Source: Agarophyton chilense (lineage: Eukaryota; Rhodophyta; Florideophyceae; Gracilariales; Gracilariaceae). From it: a stretch of 64,000 nt of DNA. Numbering within the stretch: position 1 is the stretch's first letter; each line of letters begins with the position of its first letter. The position numbers and the translations under genes are program-made. The notes beneath the pieces are model-generated. The model searched no databases. It was given only the letters and a program-made list of their open reading frames with translations, and was not told the DNA's origin. The stretch is from assembly GCA_030374765.1 (NCBI GenBank), contig JARGXX010000002.1:1736001-1800000 (forward strand). The letters are read 5' to 3'. Below are positions 10,982 through 22,400 of the stretch, piece by piece.

Positions 10982-11841
10982 CTAAACGGCTTTGTCGAAA
11001 TTGAACTTGTAGCGCCGTTGGGCTTTGTTTGGTAAAGCTCTAACCGATGGGATAATGCGGTCGATGCGTCGGCGCGAGTAGCGCTTCGCCTGGGTAGGAG
11101 TCATCCCTTCGGTTATGTCCTGGGGTATGATCGATTCGTGAAGATCAACAGCTATCGGCGGCGGCGCTCTCGTTAGCGTTAAGTCGAAAGGCTTTGTCCC
11201 TGTGGAAGCGTGTACCTGCGTGTTGTAGGCATAAACCAGAGGCTCAAAGTTTTCCTCCCAGTCCAATTGGTGCTCCGAGACATAGTGCGCCAATCGGTCC
11301 AGAAGGGTGCAGTTGAAGCGTTCGGCTTGGCCATTTGTTTTCGGGTGGTACGCCGTGGTGCCACATGTTTAATACGTAAGGTAGCACAGACATGCGAGAA
11401 GAATTTGGATACAAGTTCGCTGACGTTATCCGTAAGGAGGTAGAGTGGCATGCCATATGAATATACCTAGTGGGACAAGAACGCTGTGGCAACAGCCGTG
11501 GCCGTTGTATTCCCTAGGGGAAGGGCTCGGGTAAGTTCGGTAAACCTATCGGTTATAAACAAGACAAACCGTTTCCAATGGGACGACTTAGGCAAAGGCC
11601 CAAGTATATCCATTGCGACAAATTCCATCGGACCTGCGGCCGGGAAGAGCTTCAATTTGGCCTGATGGTTGGCGCGAGACCCTCGGATCTGTGCGCACGA
11701 CGCACTGTTCCGTGCCGTTTGCCATAGGTCCTGCGCCATTAGTGGCCAGTAGAAGAACTTCCTTAGGCTCTGGTACATTCGTCGGCCTCCAGGATGGCCA
11801 GCCAAGCCGGGGAAATGGGCGAAGTATAGGAATCGCGCCAA
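10982..11841 (-). pseudogene. Integrase of the family A element, frameshifted
   Basis: Three overlapping frames together cover the integrase. The N-terminal zinc region and start of the core (11,467-11,841) have HFPGLAGHPGGRRMYQSL, then MDILGPLPKSSHWKRF and ITDRFTELTRALPL with the first catalytic Asp. The next frame (11,179-11,451) has LLTDNVSELVSKFF with the second Asp. The last (10,982-11,293) has LAHYVSEHQLDWEENFEPLV and YAYNTQVHASTGTKPF, the usual gypsy core end. The catalytic Glu segment reads in a shifted frame near 11,320. At least two frameshifts make it inactive. Confidence 0.75.
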
Positions 11842-11844
11842 TTT

Positions 11845-12652
11845 CCGAAGTTGGTATTACCCGTTGGAGTGCGCCATCCAGAGATGAGCGGCGACATAGT
11901 ATTCCAAATTGCTCATACTCGAACTGGCATCCTGGGGTTCCTACCAATTGGTCTGTTTCCTTGCAGTATTCTTCTTCGACCTGCGCCTGTAGGAGTTCCT
12001 CAATAGTTATAGGTAGTAGTTCTTTTTCCTCCGTGGCTATCGCGTTAACCAGAGGTGGTGACGAATTGGGCGGTACTGTTTCCCAGTCCAATAGGTATAC
12101 TTCGTTTTTCTCTACCTCAGGATCCTCCGATTGCACCTCACCCATAAGTACATCTGTTTCCGTGTAGTCCTGAGGTCCATCATCTGTAAAGGGGGTGGGA
12201 ATTAGGTCGTCCAATGGGGTGTCATCAGTTCCGTCGGTGATGATTCGCGAGAGGGCATCTGCTGCCTGGTTCTTAATGCCTGGCCTACAGGTTATCTCGT
12301 AATCATATTCTGACAGCCTGAGGCGCCACCTAGCGAGGCGACTCGATTCATCCGTCATATTGAGTAACCAGCAGAGTGAATCATGGTCTGTCCTAATGGT
12401 AATCCTGGTTCTCTTGTTGTACGGAGGGAGTGTCACTACGGACCATACAATGGCTAGGCATCCCTTTTCGGTCGTACTGTAGTTTCGCTCCGCGCTGGTG
12501 AGCGTTCTGCTCCAGTAGCCAATAGGTCGATAGGCCTTCGGTGACTCCTGTTCCTGTAGCAGTGCACAACCCACTTGGACATCAGAGGTATCTGTGTCCA
12601 GGAGGAAAGGCCTATTGGGCTTTTGTAAAGCCAGTTTGGGTGGGTTCAGCAA
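11845..12652 (-). pseudogene. RNase H domain of family A pol
   Basis: The frame has LLDTDTSDVQVGCALLQEQ (first RNase H Asp), GYWSRTLTSAERNYSTTEKG, IRTDHDSLCWLLN and LRLSEYDYEITCRPGIKNQA followed by DALSR, all standard gypsy RNase H blocks. An acidic linker leads to the integrase zinc region. It joins RT upstream through a stop or frame change near 12,660. This is the best-preserved part of the element (354 codons open). Confidence 0.8.
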
Positions 12653-12673
12653 TTCGTCCTTTAGGGTCTGAAA

Positions 12674-13493
12674 TTATTCGTACTGGTCGTCCGTAAGGGG
12701 TTCGAACTCCGAAGGTGTTGCCTTCTTCATCATCGCCTTGAAAGGGGCCGATATCTTGGCAAACCCTTGCACAAACCGTCGGTAGACGTTGCACAAGCCC
12801 ACGAAGGATCGTAGTTCCGTGTGGGTCTTAGGAGGCTTTCCCTGGCAAATCGCATTCGTGGTCCGTGTGGCCACCTTTAGCCTTCCTGGGAGGACGACGT
12901 GACCGAGATGGTTCACTGAGGCCTGGAATAAAGCGCATTTGCGGAGTTTCAGTGTTACTCTGGCGTCCCGTAGGAATGTTAGCACCTCCTTTACGTGGCG
13001 GAGGTGTTCCTTGACGATTCGTGAGAAGATTATAACGTCATCCAAATAGACCAGGGCGAATTTCCATTTGACTCTGGACAGAAAAATATCCATTACCTGT
13101 TGGAAAGTGGCTGGTGCATTTTTCAAACCAAAGGGCAAACGAGTAAATCTGAACAGTCCTTCCTGGATGGTAATGGTTGTCAGTGCTCTCGCGTCTTCGG
13201 CCAAAAGGATTTGCCAAAATCCCGAGTTAGCGTCCAGTGTGGTAGATATGACAGCTTTGCTTAAAGAATCAAGACAGTCATCCATGCGGAATATCGTGTA
13301 GGAGTCCCTCTTCGAAGGTCAATGCTGTGTGTAGTGGCTCGGATTGTGCCCAATCTACCTGACCACATGGCCTGGTATTTCCTGAGGATATCAAGTACCT
13401 GGGGTCTATAGGATTCGAACTCCTCGCCGATGGCGACCGTTCCTTTTCAAGAGTCGACGTCCTCGTCGGGAGTTGGCGTCGCAAGATTATCAA
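12674..13493 (-). pseudogene. Reverse transcriptase of family A pol
   Basis: The main frame (12,674-13,285) carries STTLDANSGFWQILLAED (first catalytic Asp block), FRFTRLPFGLKNAPATFQQV and FALVYLDDVIIFSRIVKEH with the YLDD active site intact. It continues with HTELRSFVGLCNVYRRFVQG in the thumb-connection. The finger region lies in another frame at 13,278-13,493. It would copy element RNA into DNA if the frames were joined. Protease lies upstream on the same strand. Confidence 0.85.
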
Positions 13494-13752
13494 TTTGGGC
13501 CTCCATGATGGCCACAGGCGCGTGTAGAGTGACAGAAATCTCTGTAACTCTAGGTAACCGCACTGGTTTATATCTGAAGTTGCTGATTGTGACGGAGAAG
13601 GACCTGTGGGGGTGGATTTCCATTACTCCATTGGACATTAAGGTAAGGTGCTTCAGAACCGTTTTCTGATGGTTCTGAATCCTTAAGAGACCTGCAGACA
13701 GTAAATGGACCGATACAACGATTTGGGTCATCAGGGGTATCTTTATGGCCTT

Positions 13753-14154
13753 CTACAGGCGAACCTTATTGGACTTAGTGTTTTCGGAGACAACCGCCCG
13801 TTTGCAGTTCGCTTCTGGCTCTGGGGCGAAACCAGTTAAGGGGATGGAAGGTGCGAGGGGAAACATGACTTTCTTAAGGCCTGGATAAATGGCCTTAATG
13901 TATCGGTCGATAAAGGAGGTCCCTAGGATTGCATCAGCGCCGAAGTTAGGACATACAAGGAACCACGTGCAGACTTTGAATTGTCCTGCGTGGAGGTAAA
14001 GTGGTACTATCCCTTTCATGTCGATTGGTTTACGAGACGCATCGGTAATCTTCGGGGTCTTTCTTGCCTGAAAGAAATCTTGCCAACCCAATGGGAGCAG
14101 CTTAGGATGGACCAAGTTGGGACCAGCGCCTGTGTCAAATACAGCTGTGGTCAC
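13753..14154 (-). pseudogene. Aspartic protease of the family A element
   Basis: A 133-codon frame begins TTAVFDTGAGPNLVHPKLL, with the DTGA active-site loop of retropepsins, and later has NFGADAILGTSFIDRYI with the hydrophobic ILG turn. It processes Gag-Pol in active elements. It sits between gag and RT as expected. The frame ends before RT, so the two are separated by stop or frameshift. Confidence 0.7.
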
Positions 14155-15005
14155 TCGAGAGTTGTTGGAACGAATTCCTACGGTTACTCAAGCTTTATAG
14201 TTCTCTTTCCTGACGATACAGACGGGGTCACTACTGTGTTCGAATTTTGGTTCATCCTGAGTGGTTTATTGTGAGTGGGTTGTATTGGGAGGTGAAGAGC
14301 TCTTTGGCTCATGACCGTCCAATTGGTTGAGGCGGGAACATAAAGAGGGAGGATTTGCCTCGGGTCGTCCCTCTAAGAGTTTTTCGATGGGGTGTCCGTT
14401 TCTTCCTGAGGATAGGGTTCTTCCACGGGGTTGTCCGTTGGGTCTACAATGGCATGGACCTGTGGGGCTTTGATCGGAGCGTCTGGAGGCGTGGCACAGC
14501 GTGAGCTTCCAGGGGTCCCCATGGTTCGTTGCTGTGCCCTGTGATACATTCCTTCGGATCTCCGTATCTAGTAATTCTCTTCCCTTAGGGCTAAGAGGGT
14601 TTTACGTGCGTCGTCAGGCAGATACCTCGTACAGTCACAAGGTTGGGTCAGTGACAGGCATAGGAAGCAGGCCTTTGTGGAGCGAACCAAAACGTCCTTG
14701 TAGGGCCGAAAGGGAGATTACCTAGGTGTGGGTGGTCCAGTGGTCGCTGTCGATCCCTGGGAGGTGTATGATGGGGGCCCGGACGGGGGAGCACTGAAAT
14801 TGACCGCGAGGACGTCTCCGGAAATGGCGTAATGGAGTGAAGCATCCATGTCCGACTCCGTGGAGCTAACCAAATGGGCTTGGTTAGGTTTACGCAATGG
14901 AGTTGCGTGTCCTCTGGTTATTTCGGGGTTGCGGCTGGAAGTACTGTAGTTTTTTCCATAACCCTCGGCGTAGGAAAGGAGCCTTCGAAAGGAGTATTGC
15001 GGGTT

Positions 15006-16508
15006 TTACGTGTGGTAATTGCGCATATGTGTCCGAATGGCAGGGAGCAGTCCCGTGATGAAGTGACGTTTAAGCCGTCCTTCGGAGAACACGTTTCCAC
15101 GTCGGTAATCCCTCTTCCGTAGGTCGTCTGCGAAATCCGATTCGGTCATGTTGGAGCTTTGCCTAAGGGATATTACTTCCTGGTGGGCATCCATTATAGC
15201 GTCATCCGTGGCGTAAGTTTCCAAGAGGAAATGAACAACCTGAGGGTATGACCTGAGGAGCTCACGGTCTAGAGCATGCACGAGGTCAGTTGTGACAGAT
15301 ATCTTTGAAACCACTCGGTCACGCGCCTGTCCTATAAGGAAGAATTGGAAGAGGTACACAGCGGCGACCTCGTGGACACCGTTCTGATCGCAAACCGTAC
15401 GGAACAAACTGAGAACCCTAAAAACAACAATGGGGTCGGAACCCCAGAACATGTCCGTAATGGTTAGTTGCATCCATTTGGACCATTTGGCAACTCTACA
15501 AGCCACCAAAACAGAATATTTCGGAGAGCTGTCGGCTAGCCGGGAACTCCGGTAGTCCAGAACCTTAAGGAAAAGTTAGTTTGTGGTTGTCAGTGGTCTG
15601 AGGCCTCTAACGGCAGCCTCATCCAATTCCGAGTCGGTCGTTTCGGTCAAGGCTCATTCGGAATCACTCGTGTCTGAATGGTCTCTTCTTTTGCTTCTTC
15701 TGTTCTTTTTTTCTCCTGCGGTTATTTCTTTTTTTTGCAGTGGAAGAGGGACCTAAAGGATCGATCTCTCTATCAGATCCGATGACTCCCGGAGGTCGCT
15801 GTGCCTCATATTGTCCTTTGGGTAGGGCAATCTGTCTCTCTTCTAGACGCGGAGCCTCTCTTTAGCTCTTAGATTGTCTTCCATTGGAATTTCTCGAGGG
15901 GGATCCCGTCGAGGGGCGAGTAATACCGCCACTCCTGGGGGTTCGGTAGGTGGTAGCCATATGGAAGCCGAATGGTTGGCTTGTGGAGTGGTCCTAGGGA
16001 ACGCATTGCCTGACTGGCTGGTGACTGCTCCTTAAACGGCCCAAATGAGGGAGTCTAAGAATAGCTCAGACTCCATAACCCTGGGGTCGATTCGCGTTAG
16101 GAGGTAATCCGTATGGTCAGCGATCGCCGTGGCGAGTCGCATTACTACAATGGAGTCCACATGGGCTGAGCAGAGCTCACGGAGACGGGGCCAGACAAGG
16201 TCAGCAAGCCCCGTGGGAATATTTTCTCTAATTCCTTCGGTCTTACGGGGTTCACATTGGGGTGTTCCTGGCCTAAAGGTGGCCCTGGTGAGGCGTTCTC
16301 GTCAACGCACTGCTACCGTGGGTTCTCGGCGAATCTTTTCAGGATCGTCCAGGGGAGTCAGTACTCCTTGTAGATGGCTTCTCGTGCTCCTGCGGTCACC
16401 AAAATTATCAACCTGAGGTTCAGGCGACATCGTCAGCGTTGCAGGGGCAACTGTTCCTGGCCTAGAAGCGCTATTGTCTGGTCGGTTGGGTGTGTTTCCT
16501 GCATCCAA
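15006..16508 (-). pseudogene. gag of the family A element
   Basis: The likely start is MDAGNTPNRPDN at 16,508, about 125 bp inside the 5' LTR. The frame continues through a TGA at 16,299-16,301 into RPRLRELCSAHVDS and HTDYLLTRIDPRVMESELF. A capsid-like core follows at 15,006-15,509 (FLETYATDDAIMDAHQEVIS, then RHFITGLLPAIRTHMRNYH). Gag forms the particle that packages element RNA. No zinc knuckle is readable. Stops and frame changes separate the blocks. Confidence 0.6.
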
Positions 16509-16610
16509 AATGGCAGTTGCTTCTATATTTCTGGTCTATTGAGGGAATAAACCAAAGTTTAGAATCCGGATAATTCTTCGTTCCAGTGTTCCGTTCAATT
16601 ATTTTTAGAG

Positions 16611-16630
16611 GATTCTAAGTCTGGAGACCA
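16611..16630 (-). other. Primer-binding-site candidate
   Basis: Three bases inside the 5' LTR the minus strand starts TGGTCTCCAGACTTAG. Its complement parses like a tRNA 3' end: CTAAG (T-stem strand), TCTGGAG (acceptor strand), A (discriminator), CCA. This position and form fit the site where a host tRNA primes reverse transcription. I cannot name the tRNA. Confidence 0.5.
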
Positions 16631-16633
16631 AAA

Positions 16634-17079
16634 TGTAACGCAATGACTGGTGGGTCAGCGTTCGGGTCTCGACCGGTGGTAGCGTGGAAGAGCAGGTCCT
16701 AAGCTTCGAATCCTTGACGGCGGCACTCCCAGAGTACTTGGTGCGATGGGCTTGCGTTTACTGCGTAGTCCTACAGGTCGGAACTACGGAAACGATGCCT
16801 TGAAGACCAATGGGTAGAACTGATATACCAAAGGGGTTTATTTAGTATCGTAACGGTGCCTACCTTACTCTAAGGGAGAAGCATCCCTCGAGCCAAGTAA
16901 ATAGTAATGGCGAAGCATTGGGATCTACCTGGCACTGTAATGCTAGTCTATTACACAAGTTAAAATAAATGAATAATCTTTATGAGTCCAGCTGAGATCG
17001 GCCAGTCCACGTGGCATCTGTAAGTTCCCACAGGGCCCAGCGGCTTACAGAGCTTAACTGCTATCGTTGCTCCTTCACA
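16634..17079 (-). repeat. Family A 5' LTR
   Basis: This 446-bp copy is bounded TGTAACGC to CCTTCACA on the plus strand and is co-linear with 8,450-8,895. Its A- and B-box positions are mutated (TGGAAGAGCAG and GCTTCGAATCC). A pogo-type transposase relic begins immediately after it. Confidence 0.8.
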
Positions 17080-17640
17080 GCCAACGAAAGTGGTACAGAA
17101 AATTACCTCTTTTGTTCATCGATAACGCCCTGAAACCGCGATGTTTCAAGAAGAAAACCGGAACACAACCCGGAGTTGACTACACTCCTAAAAAGAAGGC
17201 TTTGATGATGATGAAATCATTCTTTGAATGGCTGAAACGTTTTGATGCGTATATTGCTCGGTCACCAACCAGAAAAAAAATTGTTGTTTCTTGGCGATTT
17301 CTCAGATCACAGTTCTGTAGGTTGTCTGCCATAATTATCTAGAATTGAAGATACGTTTCTTCCTGCAAACACTACATCTCATCTGTAACGAATGGTTGCT
17401 AGCAATATAGCCAGTTCGAAATGTCAATATCGTACGCTACAGTGCAGTAGCGTTTTACATGCTTTGGATATTGAAAACAGTTTGTATAAGATTGATTAGT
17501 TGAATTCAATGCGGTACGTTCAGTCTGTGTGGAAAGAAATTCCCTCGTCAATTATCGCACATTGCTGGACAGTACGCGGTTTGTCGGGATCTTAAGGTCT
17601 TGTGAGTTATGGAGAACTGGATTGTATGGCGTCGGATAAA
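17067..17640 (+). pseudogene. pogo/Tigger-like (CENP-B-type DDE) transposase relic
   Basis: From about 17,080 the plus strand reads WYRKLPLLFIDNALKPRCFK then WLKRFDAYIARSPTRKKIVV, the segment leading to the second DDE Asp in pogo/Tigger transposases. After a frameshift comes FLPANTTSHL, a hallmark of that family (LPPNTTSHLQP), then IASSKCQYRTLQCSS. Around 17,510-17,560 comes MRYVQSVWKEIPSSIIAHCW, matching the C-terminal helix block. Stops and shifts show it is dead. The N-terminal DNA-binding half is missing because the gypsy LTR abuts it. Confidence 0.7.
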
Positions 17641-18334
17641 AATTTATTGAAATCTGTTATTTCTAATCCGGTTGTAACCCAGAAGCAAATAAAGATAAGA
17701 AATTTCCTGAATGACGATGACACAGACTTTTAGTAGAGCTATCTAATGATGCCTGTACGCCTCAAAATGTCGCACTGAAACTACAAAGAGAATCTGGAGC
17801 TGCCTCACATGATTCTACAAATGTCGATGGTGACGTAACTATTGACGTTTCGCTGAAGAAACAGATCGAGGCTGTAAACACGAGTTTCGTAATGATGGAA
17901 TGCTAACAAACGTTAAATCTGCAACTTGTGCGCCATTTACGTATTCCCTTGAGTGCTTTAACTTGTCAAGAAGGCTCATGAATACGCCATGTGACGCTAA
18001 AGTCTTTTTTCAGGGCGCAGAGTTTCTCTCAGTAAATAAATTTCTCAATGTAATAAACCCGAAAGTAACCACCGCAAAATTCCTTGAAGAGAAAGACTAC
18101 TGTAGTAAATTAAAGGATTTAAAGCATTCCCACTGGTTTGAGCAAATAAGAAAAAAATGTGCCAGCTGGGATCCGGTTATTGGCTAGGGGAAACATTCAC
18201 GATTTCCTCATTTGCTAGTTTTTCAATTCCTCCACCGGTTGGGCGGATCATGAACAGCTTCCCTCAAATATTCTCATACGTAGCTTTTCGACCGTGCCTC
18301 ATACTCCTCAGTTCTGCGCAGAAATCGATTCCCA
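17641..18334 (+). other. Decayed sequence with one unrecognised 95-codon frame
   Basis: A frame at 17,900-18,187 (KVTTAKFLEEKDYCSKLKDL and similar) has no motif I know. The stretch probably includes the end of the pogo relic and the 5' flank of the Harbinger element. Confidence 0.3.
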
Positions 18335-19645
18335 ATGCAGCACATTTTATTGGAGGAATTATACTGGGAGAGCATTATCGACACCATCCAAGACATCTTG
18401 GACTCGAATTCAGATGATGAACCGATGCCCAGGGGGGGCTCTAGACCAGAAAGATCAGGTATCATAGATCGTAAGCGGGAAGAAGGGGCAGTTCAACTTT
18501 TCAATGACTACTTTTCTCCTAATCTAATCTACGCATCTCATATCTTCAAACGCCGATTTCGCCTCGCGCGAGATTGTTTCAACCGTTTTTGTCAGAAGCT
18601 ACGAACCAACCTATATTTCATCCAAACGATTGACTGTATCAGAAAAACAGGTCTTTCTGGATATCAAAAAGATAAAGCTTCCATTCTAATTCTAGGATAC
18701 GGATGTGATTCGGATGCTGTAGACGAGTACTTGCGCCTCTGATGTTGCACTGCAGATAAATGTCTACGAGTGTTTGTACAAACTGTAGTAAATGGTTTTT
18801 CTGATGAGTTCCTACGAATGCCTACTGAACAAGACTTGAAAAGTTTACTGAGGGTAGGGGAAGAACTTGGTTTTGAAGGTATGTTGGGAAGTCTAGATTG
18901 CTGCAAGTTGGTTTGGAAAAAGTGCCCCACCGCATGGAATGGACAGTTTGAGGGGAAAGAAGGTGTACCGTCCATCACGTTAGAGGCAATCAGGGATGAA
19001 CTTTTGTGGATCTGGCATGCATACTTCGGTATGCCGGGATCCTGTAACGATATAAACGTACTAGATGTGTCTCCAATGTTGTCTAACAATGCCAATGGAA
19101 TTTACCCACTTCCGCTAGAATATCGTATTGGCTCAGAGATACGCAATGTACCGTACTGGATGGTAAAGGGAATATATACTCATTGGCCTTGTTTTCTTCA
19201 CAGTATCGTACAATCTGTTACTCACAAGAAGCGTTTTATGGCGACTGCGCAAGAAGCGGCACGAAATGATGTAGAACTTGCGTTTGGCGTACTTCAGAGT
19301 AGATGGCACGTCACCTCCAAGCCAGGAAAATACTTTTCGCAGGCGTTAATAAACAACATTATGCAATGTTGCATCATACTGTATAATATGATGATACAAC
19401 AACGCATCACAGGTGGCAAGTCGTCATCTCCTGAAGAGGTTACAAATATGGATGTGACTATCGGTGTGGAGGCGACTCCTTTTCGGGGTTCCCTGATGGC
19501 TTTAGAAGAAAGTGTTGTTGTCCCTCTGGGGAAGTTGGTTGCCATATGCGCTGTCAATACCTTCATACATGATGACATAGAATACTATAATAAGAATAAG
19601 CTTTTCATGGACTTTCTGTGGGACCACCGTGTACAAAGCACATAA
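18335..19645 (+). pseudogene. PIF/Harbinger transposase with one in-frame stop
   Basis: One 436-codon frame from ATG at 18,335 is broken only by TGA at 18,740-18,742 (codon 136). The DDE nuclease residues are present: D188 in GSLDCC, D239 in CNDINVLD and E314 in ARNDVELAFG. Typical PIF blocks also occur: WIWHAYFGMPGSCNDINVL, YWMVKGIYTHWPCF (usual consensus has DGIYP) and VLQSRWHV. The N-terminal half has FKRRFRLARDCFNRFCQKL, the family's helix-rich region. Active PIF transposases cut and paste the element, usually at TTA or TAA targets. It converges with an accessory DNA-binding ORF on the other strand. It is much younger than the gypsy relics, judging by its state. Confidence 0.85.
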
Positions 19646-19879
19646 TATTCTAATATGAGGTCCAGAGAATAGCGAAAACCAGATCTGACATTCCAACTAA
19701 TCCGACCACAATCTAGCCGCATAGATCGGGAACTATTCACATCAAAAAATTTCGTCCCGTGGGACGCTGTACTCAAGGTATAGATGTTATAATGCACTTC
19801 ATCCATTGAACACACCAGAAAAAACTTGATCTTGAGCTTCGAGGTTGGTTTATATATCGTGACCATAATCAAAACTATG

Positions 19880-20943
19880 TTTGATCTCCAGGACCTTCTT
19901 CTTGTTCGCCGCTCTCAGCCCGTTTTCTTAACCTTGCAAGAGCCTCTCAGCGTATTAGATCGAACCATTCTTTGGTCTGCACAGCATTAAAAGTCTCGGG
20001 AGTACTGGAGAATAACAATATGTCATTGTATCTGTCAAGAGCCGCATTTTTGGCCCTTTGGATGTGTAAGGCTTCAGAAGCCAGTTTCGGCTTTTTATTA
20101 TAAACATCCTTTTTTGTGCGGAGTTCTTTGGCTTCACGATGAACAATTAGTCGCACACTAGGCGTTACCGATCGTTCATCGCTTGTACAAGTAAGTAGCA
20201 TCTATGCCACTTCTTCGGCATCATTATCCACTGCCCCAGTAGACCACACTTCTGCCGTCCTAAACTCAGATTCTGACGTACTCACACTTGGTATACCCCG
20301 TGCAAAAAACTTTTGATGATCTTTTAGCAACTACCAGGCTTCCAAGAACTTGAACGGACGACCACAGGGATGGTTTTCGCTTCTGATCACAGTGTTGTTT
20401 TATAGAGCTGCAGCCATGTTATAAATATCCTGCTCAGATGCTCCGGTTGGTTTTTTGTTTCTTACAGAGGCCACAGAAGCACAAAACCCTAACGCACTCT
20501 TTTACAAGAAGCTTCACCCTTGACTTCAACAACTCTAAGCTTCGCGGCGCTGCTGCCGGAGACTTCAGAAGGCCGAAAGTCGTACATATCTTAGTACAGA
20601 ATGCGATGGAATTCTGCTACGCCCCTATTATCGGATTTTCAGACATTCGCAACCACGATCTCGCAACCGCCACTTCAGTCTGAGTGCGGTAATTTGCTCC
20701 TCTCGTGCAAGGCGTGGGCGAGGCTACTGTTGTTTTGCACACAGGGGGAAAAACGGATGCCGTAAGAGGAACAGCGGCATTGGTTACGGGGGGTAGTGTT
20801 ATAGAAATCTGGGGAGATCTGGCTTCGAGGATAGTGGGTGTAGAGGCGGGAAGATGTGGATGAATTGGCGGACTTTCATTGTGGGTTGTCGGAGGGGTTT
20901 CTGATCCAGCCTGTCTCTGGGGTGATTGTTGGTTGGTGTTCAT
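19880..20943 (-). pseudogene. Harbinger accessory DNA-binding ORF (NAM-associated-like)
   Basis: Minus-strand frames give an N-terminal Pro/Ser-rich tail starting MNTNQQSPQRQAGSE near 20,943, then YRTQTEVAVARSWLRMSENP (20,617-20,700), a trihelix/SANT-like start. After breaks comes a C-terminal block (19,947-20,201) with RLIVHREAKELRTKKDVY and KNAALDRYNDILLFSS, the charged coiled region of NAM-associated accessory proteins. PIF/Harbinger transposons carry such a second gene, which binds element ends and helps import the transposase. It converges on the transposase at 19,645. Several stops make it a pseudogene. Confidence 0.55.
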
Positions 20944-21084
20944 GGCTACGGTACGGTGATGGGGAGCATACTTGCGCCAAACGTGAGAAGAAGGCAGGTG
21001 TCGGATAAGAGCTGCATACATGCCATGTGCCAACCAGGGGTTCAAATGACGACACCTTGGGTGGAGATTGTTCATGCTTTTCGA

Positions 21085-21201
21085 TTTTTGGCGCAAGAGA
21101 TTGTTTGGTTTGGAGTGGGCATGCGTCACTCTTTTTGGCGCGAGAGTTTGTCTGGTTTGGAGTGGGCATGCGTCACTCTTTTTGGCGCGAGAGTTTGTCA
21201 T
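21085..21201. repeat. 47-bp tandem repeat, about 2.5 copies
   Basis: The unit begins TTTTTGGCGC at 21,085, 21,132 and 21,179, exactly 47 bp apart, and includes TTTGGAGTGGGCATGCGTC. Copies differ at a few bases. It lies just upstream of the accessory ORF on the minus strand and may contain binding sites of the Harbinger element or be a simple duplication. Confidence 0.75.
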
Positions 21202-21678
21202 CATCCAATGATGGGGCGCCATATGTTTTGCTCTCAGAAGCAAAGAGCTAAATTTGGGGGCTATATCTCTCGATTTCACCCCCCAGCAATACCCCGGGAG
21301 AAACTTTTAGCTTATTTGATCCTCCCGTGGGGAGCGTGCAAGGTACTCAAAGTAGCAGAAATCGTTATTTACTTATTTGATCCAACCCTTTGGAATGCTT
21401 TTATGCAATGGACAATTTCGTGAAAATATCGTAGCATGGTATGCCACGTATCACAGCAGTAGCAGATACACGAAAACTAAACCATAATTTAGTACCAATA
21501 TTCGTGAGCGGGACAGGTCTCACGAAAACAATTTCGTATGCCCCAACCATGGTGACTAAAACCTCAACTTCACCTCTCCTACGACTAGAAAGGGCTTTCG
21601 TTGAGCCTACATCTCCAACCGCCACAAGCTCTGATCCAACTCTTTCTCCCACACTAGCCCTATAACCCACGCCTATCC

Positions 21679-22400
21679 GTGGCAAACGAAGCCCTTTTAC
21701 ATCCGCCGAAGAAGAATGAGGTAAAACGCTTTTGTTATACTGAGACATACGATACATATCTATTAAATCTTCTTCTTCTGCTAGAGCTCACATCTCAAAG
21801 CGGGGCAAGAAAAAACGCTTTACATGGAAGTGCTGTAAAAAATTATTTCTGCCTCAAGTTTCGATCTAAGGGTTCATCCACTTCTATCATCCCTCGCATG
21901 AGACCCTCAAAGACCCTCAAAGACATTTTCAAGATGTTGGCAGGACGCCGTCGTAAGGTGGTTCGAATTAATGGGGGATCTGTTATTGTCGAGGTCGTAA
22001 CGGAGAAAACATCGCTCCTTCAGGATCTCTTTCTCAAGATCGATGTGAAGGAAGACAGGACTCGGATCTAGAGAAATAAACATTCTGAGCAGGAAAAAAT
22101 TATGCTCCGCAGGATTACCTAATCGTGATGCAGCGTTGAATAGAGGCACTGCGTCTGATGCAGCATCTTTCTGTGTGGTGAATATCAGTAGTGCTATAAC
22201 ACCACCGGTAGCCCCCAAGAAAGACAATCTTCACGCGTGGCTTAATTCTCATAACGAAGTTGCATCCATGTTCATGAAGCATATCAAGAAGGAACATGAA
22301 ATTTACACGCGCCGCATTGCTCTTGAGTTGCGTCAATATGCCCACGAGACAGAGAAAAAATGTGTAGCTGTTGGACGTCACTTAAGAACTCGTTGATATA
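21679..22400 (+). pseudogene. Myb/SANT-like transposon-associated protein, frameshifted
   Basis: The first frame (21,679-22,071) has EVKRFCYTETYDTYLLNLL and MRPSKTLKDIFKMLAGRRRK then EVVTEKTSLLQDLFLKID, the layout of Myb/SANT-like domains found in transposon accessory proteins. The second (22,136-22,396) has a helical basic block, ASMFMKHIKKEHEIYTRR. They are joined by a frame change near 22,080. It could belong to the Harbinger element as a further ORF or to a separate element. I see no ends to decide this. Confidence 0.45.

Larger units (their letters stand above)
8450..17079 (-). mobile_element. Full-length family A Ty3/gypsy chromovirus, decayed
   Basis: Two direct 446-bp LTRs bound 7.7 kb of minus-strand gag, protease, RT, RNase H, integrase and chromodomain in standard gypsy order. 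A primer-binding-site candidate sits 3 nt inside the 5' LTR and a purine tract sits at the 3' LTR. All coding parts carry frameshifts or stops, and the LTRs differ at roughly one base in eight by eye, so the copy is old and inactive. The flanks (TCCTT left, GCCAA right) show no target-site duplication, which suggests decay or recombination between elements. It lies between a gag-protease relic and a pogo transposase relic. Confidence 0.85.
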
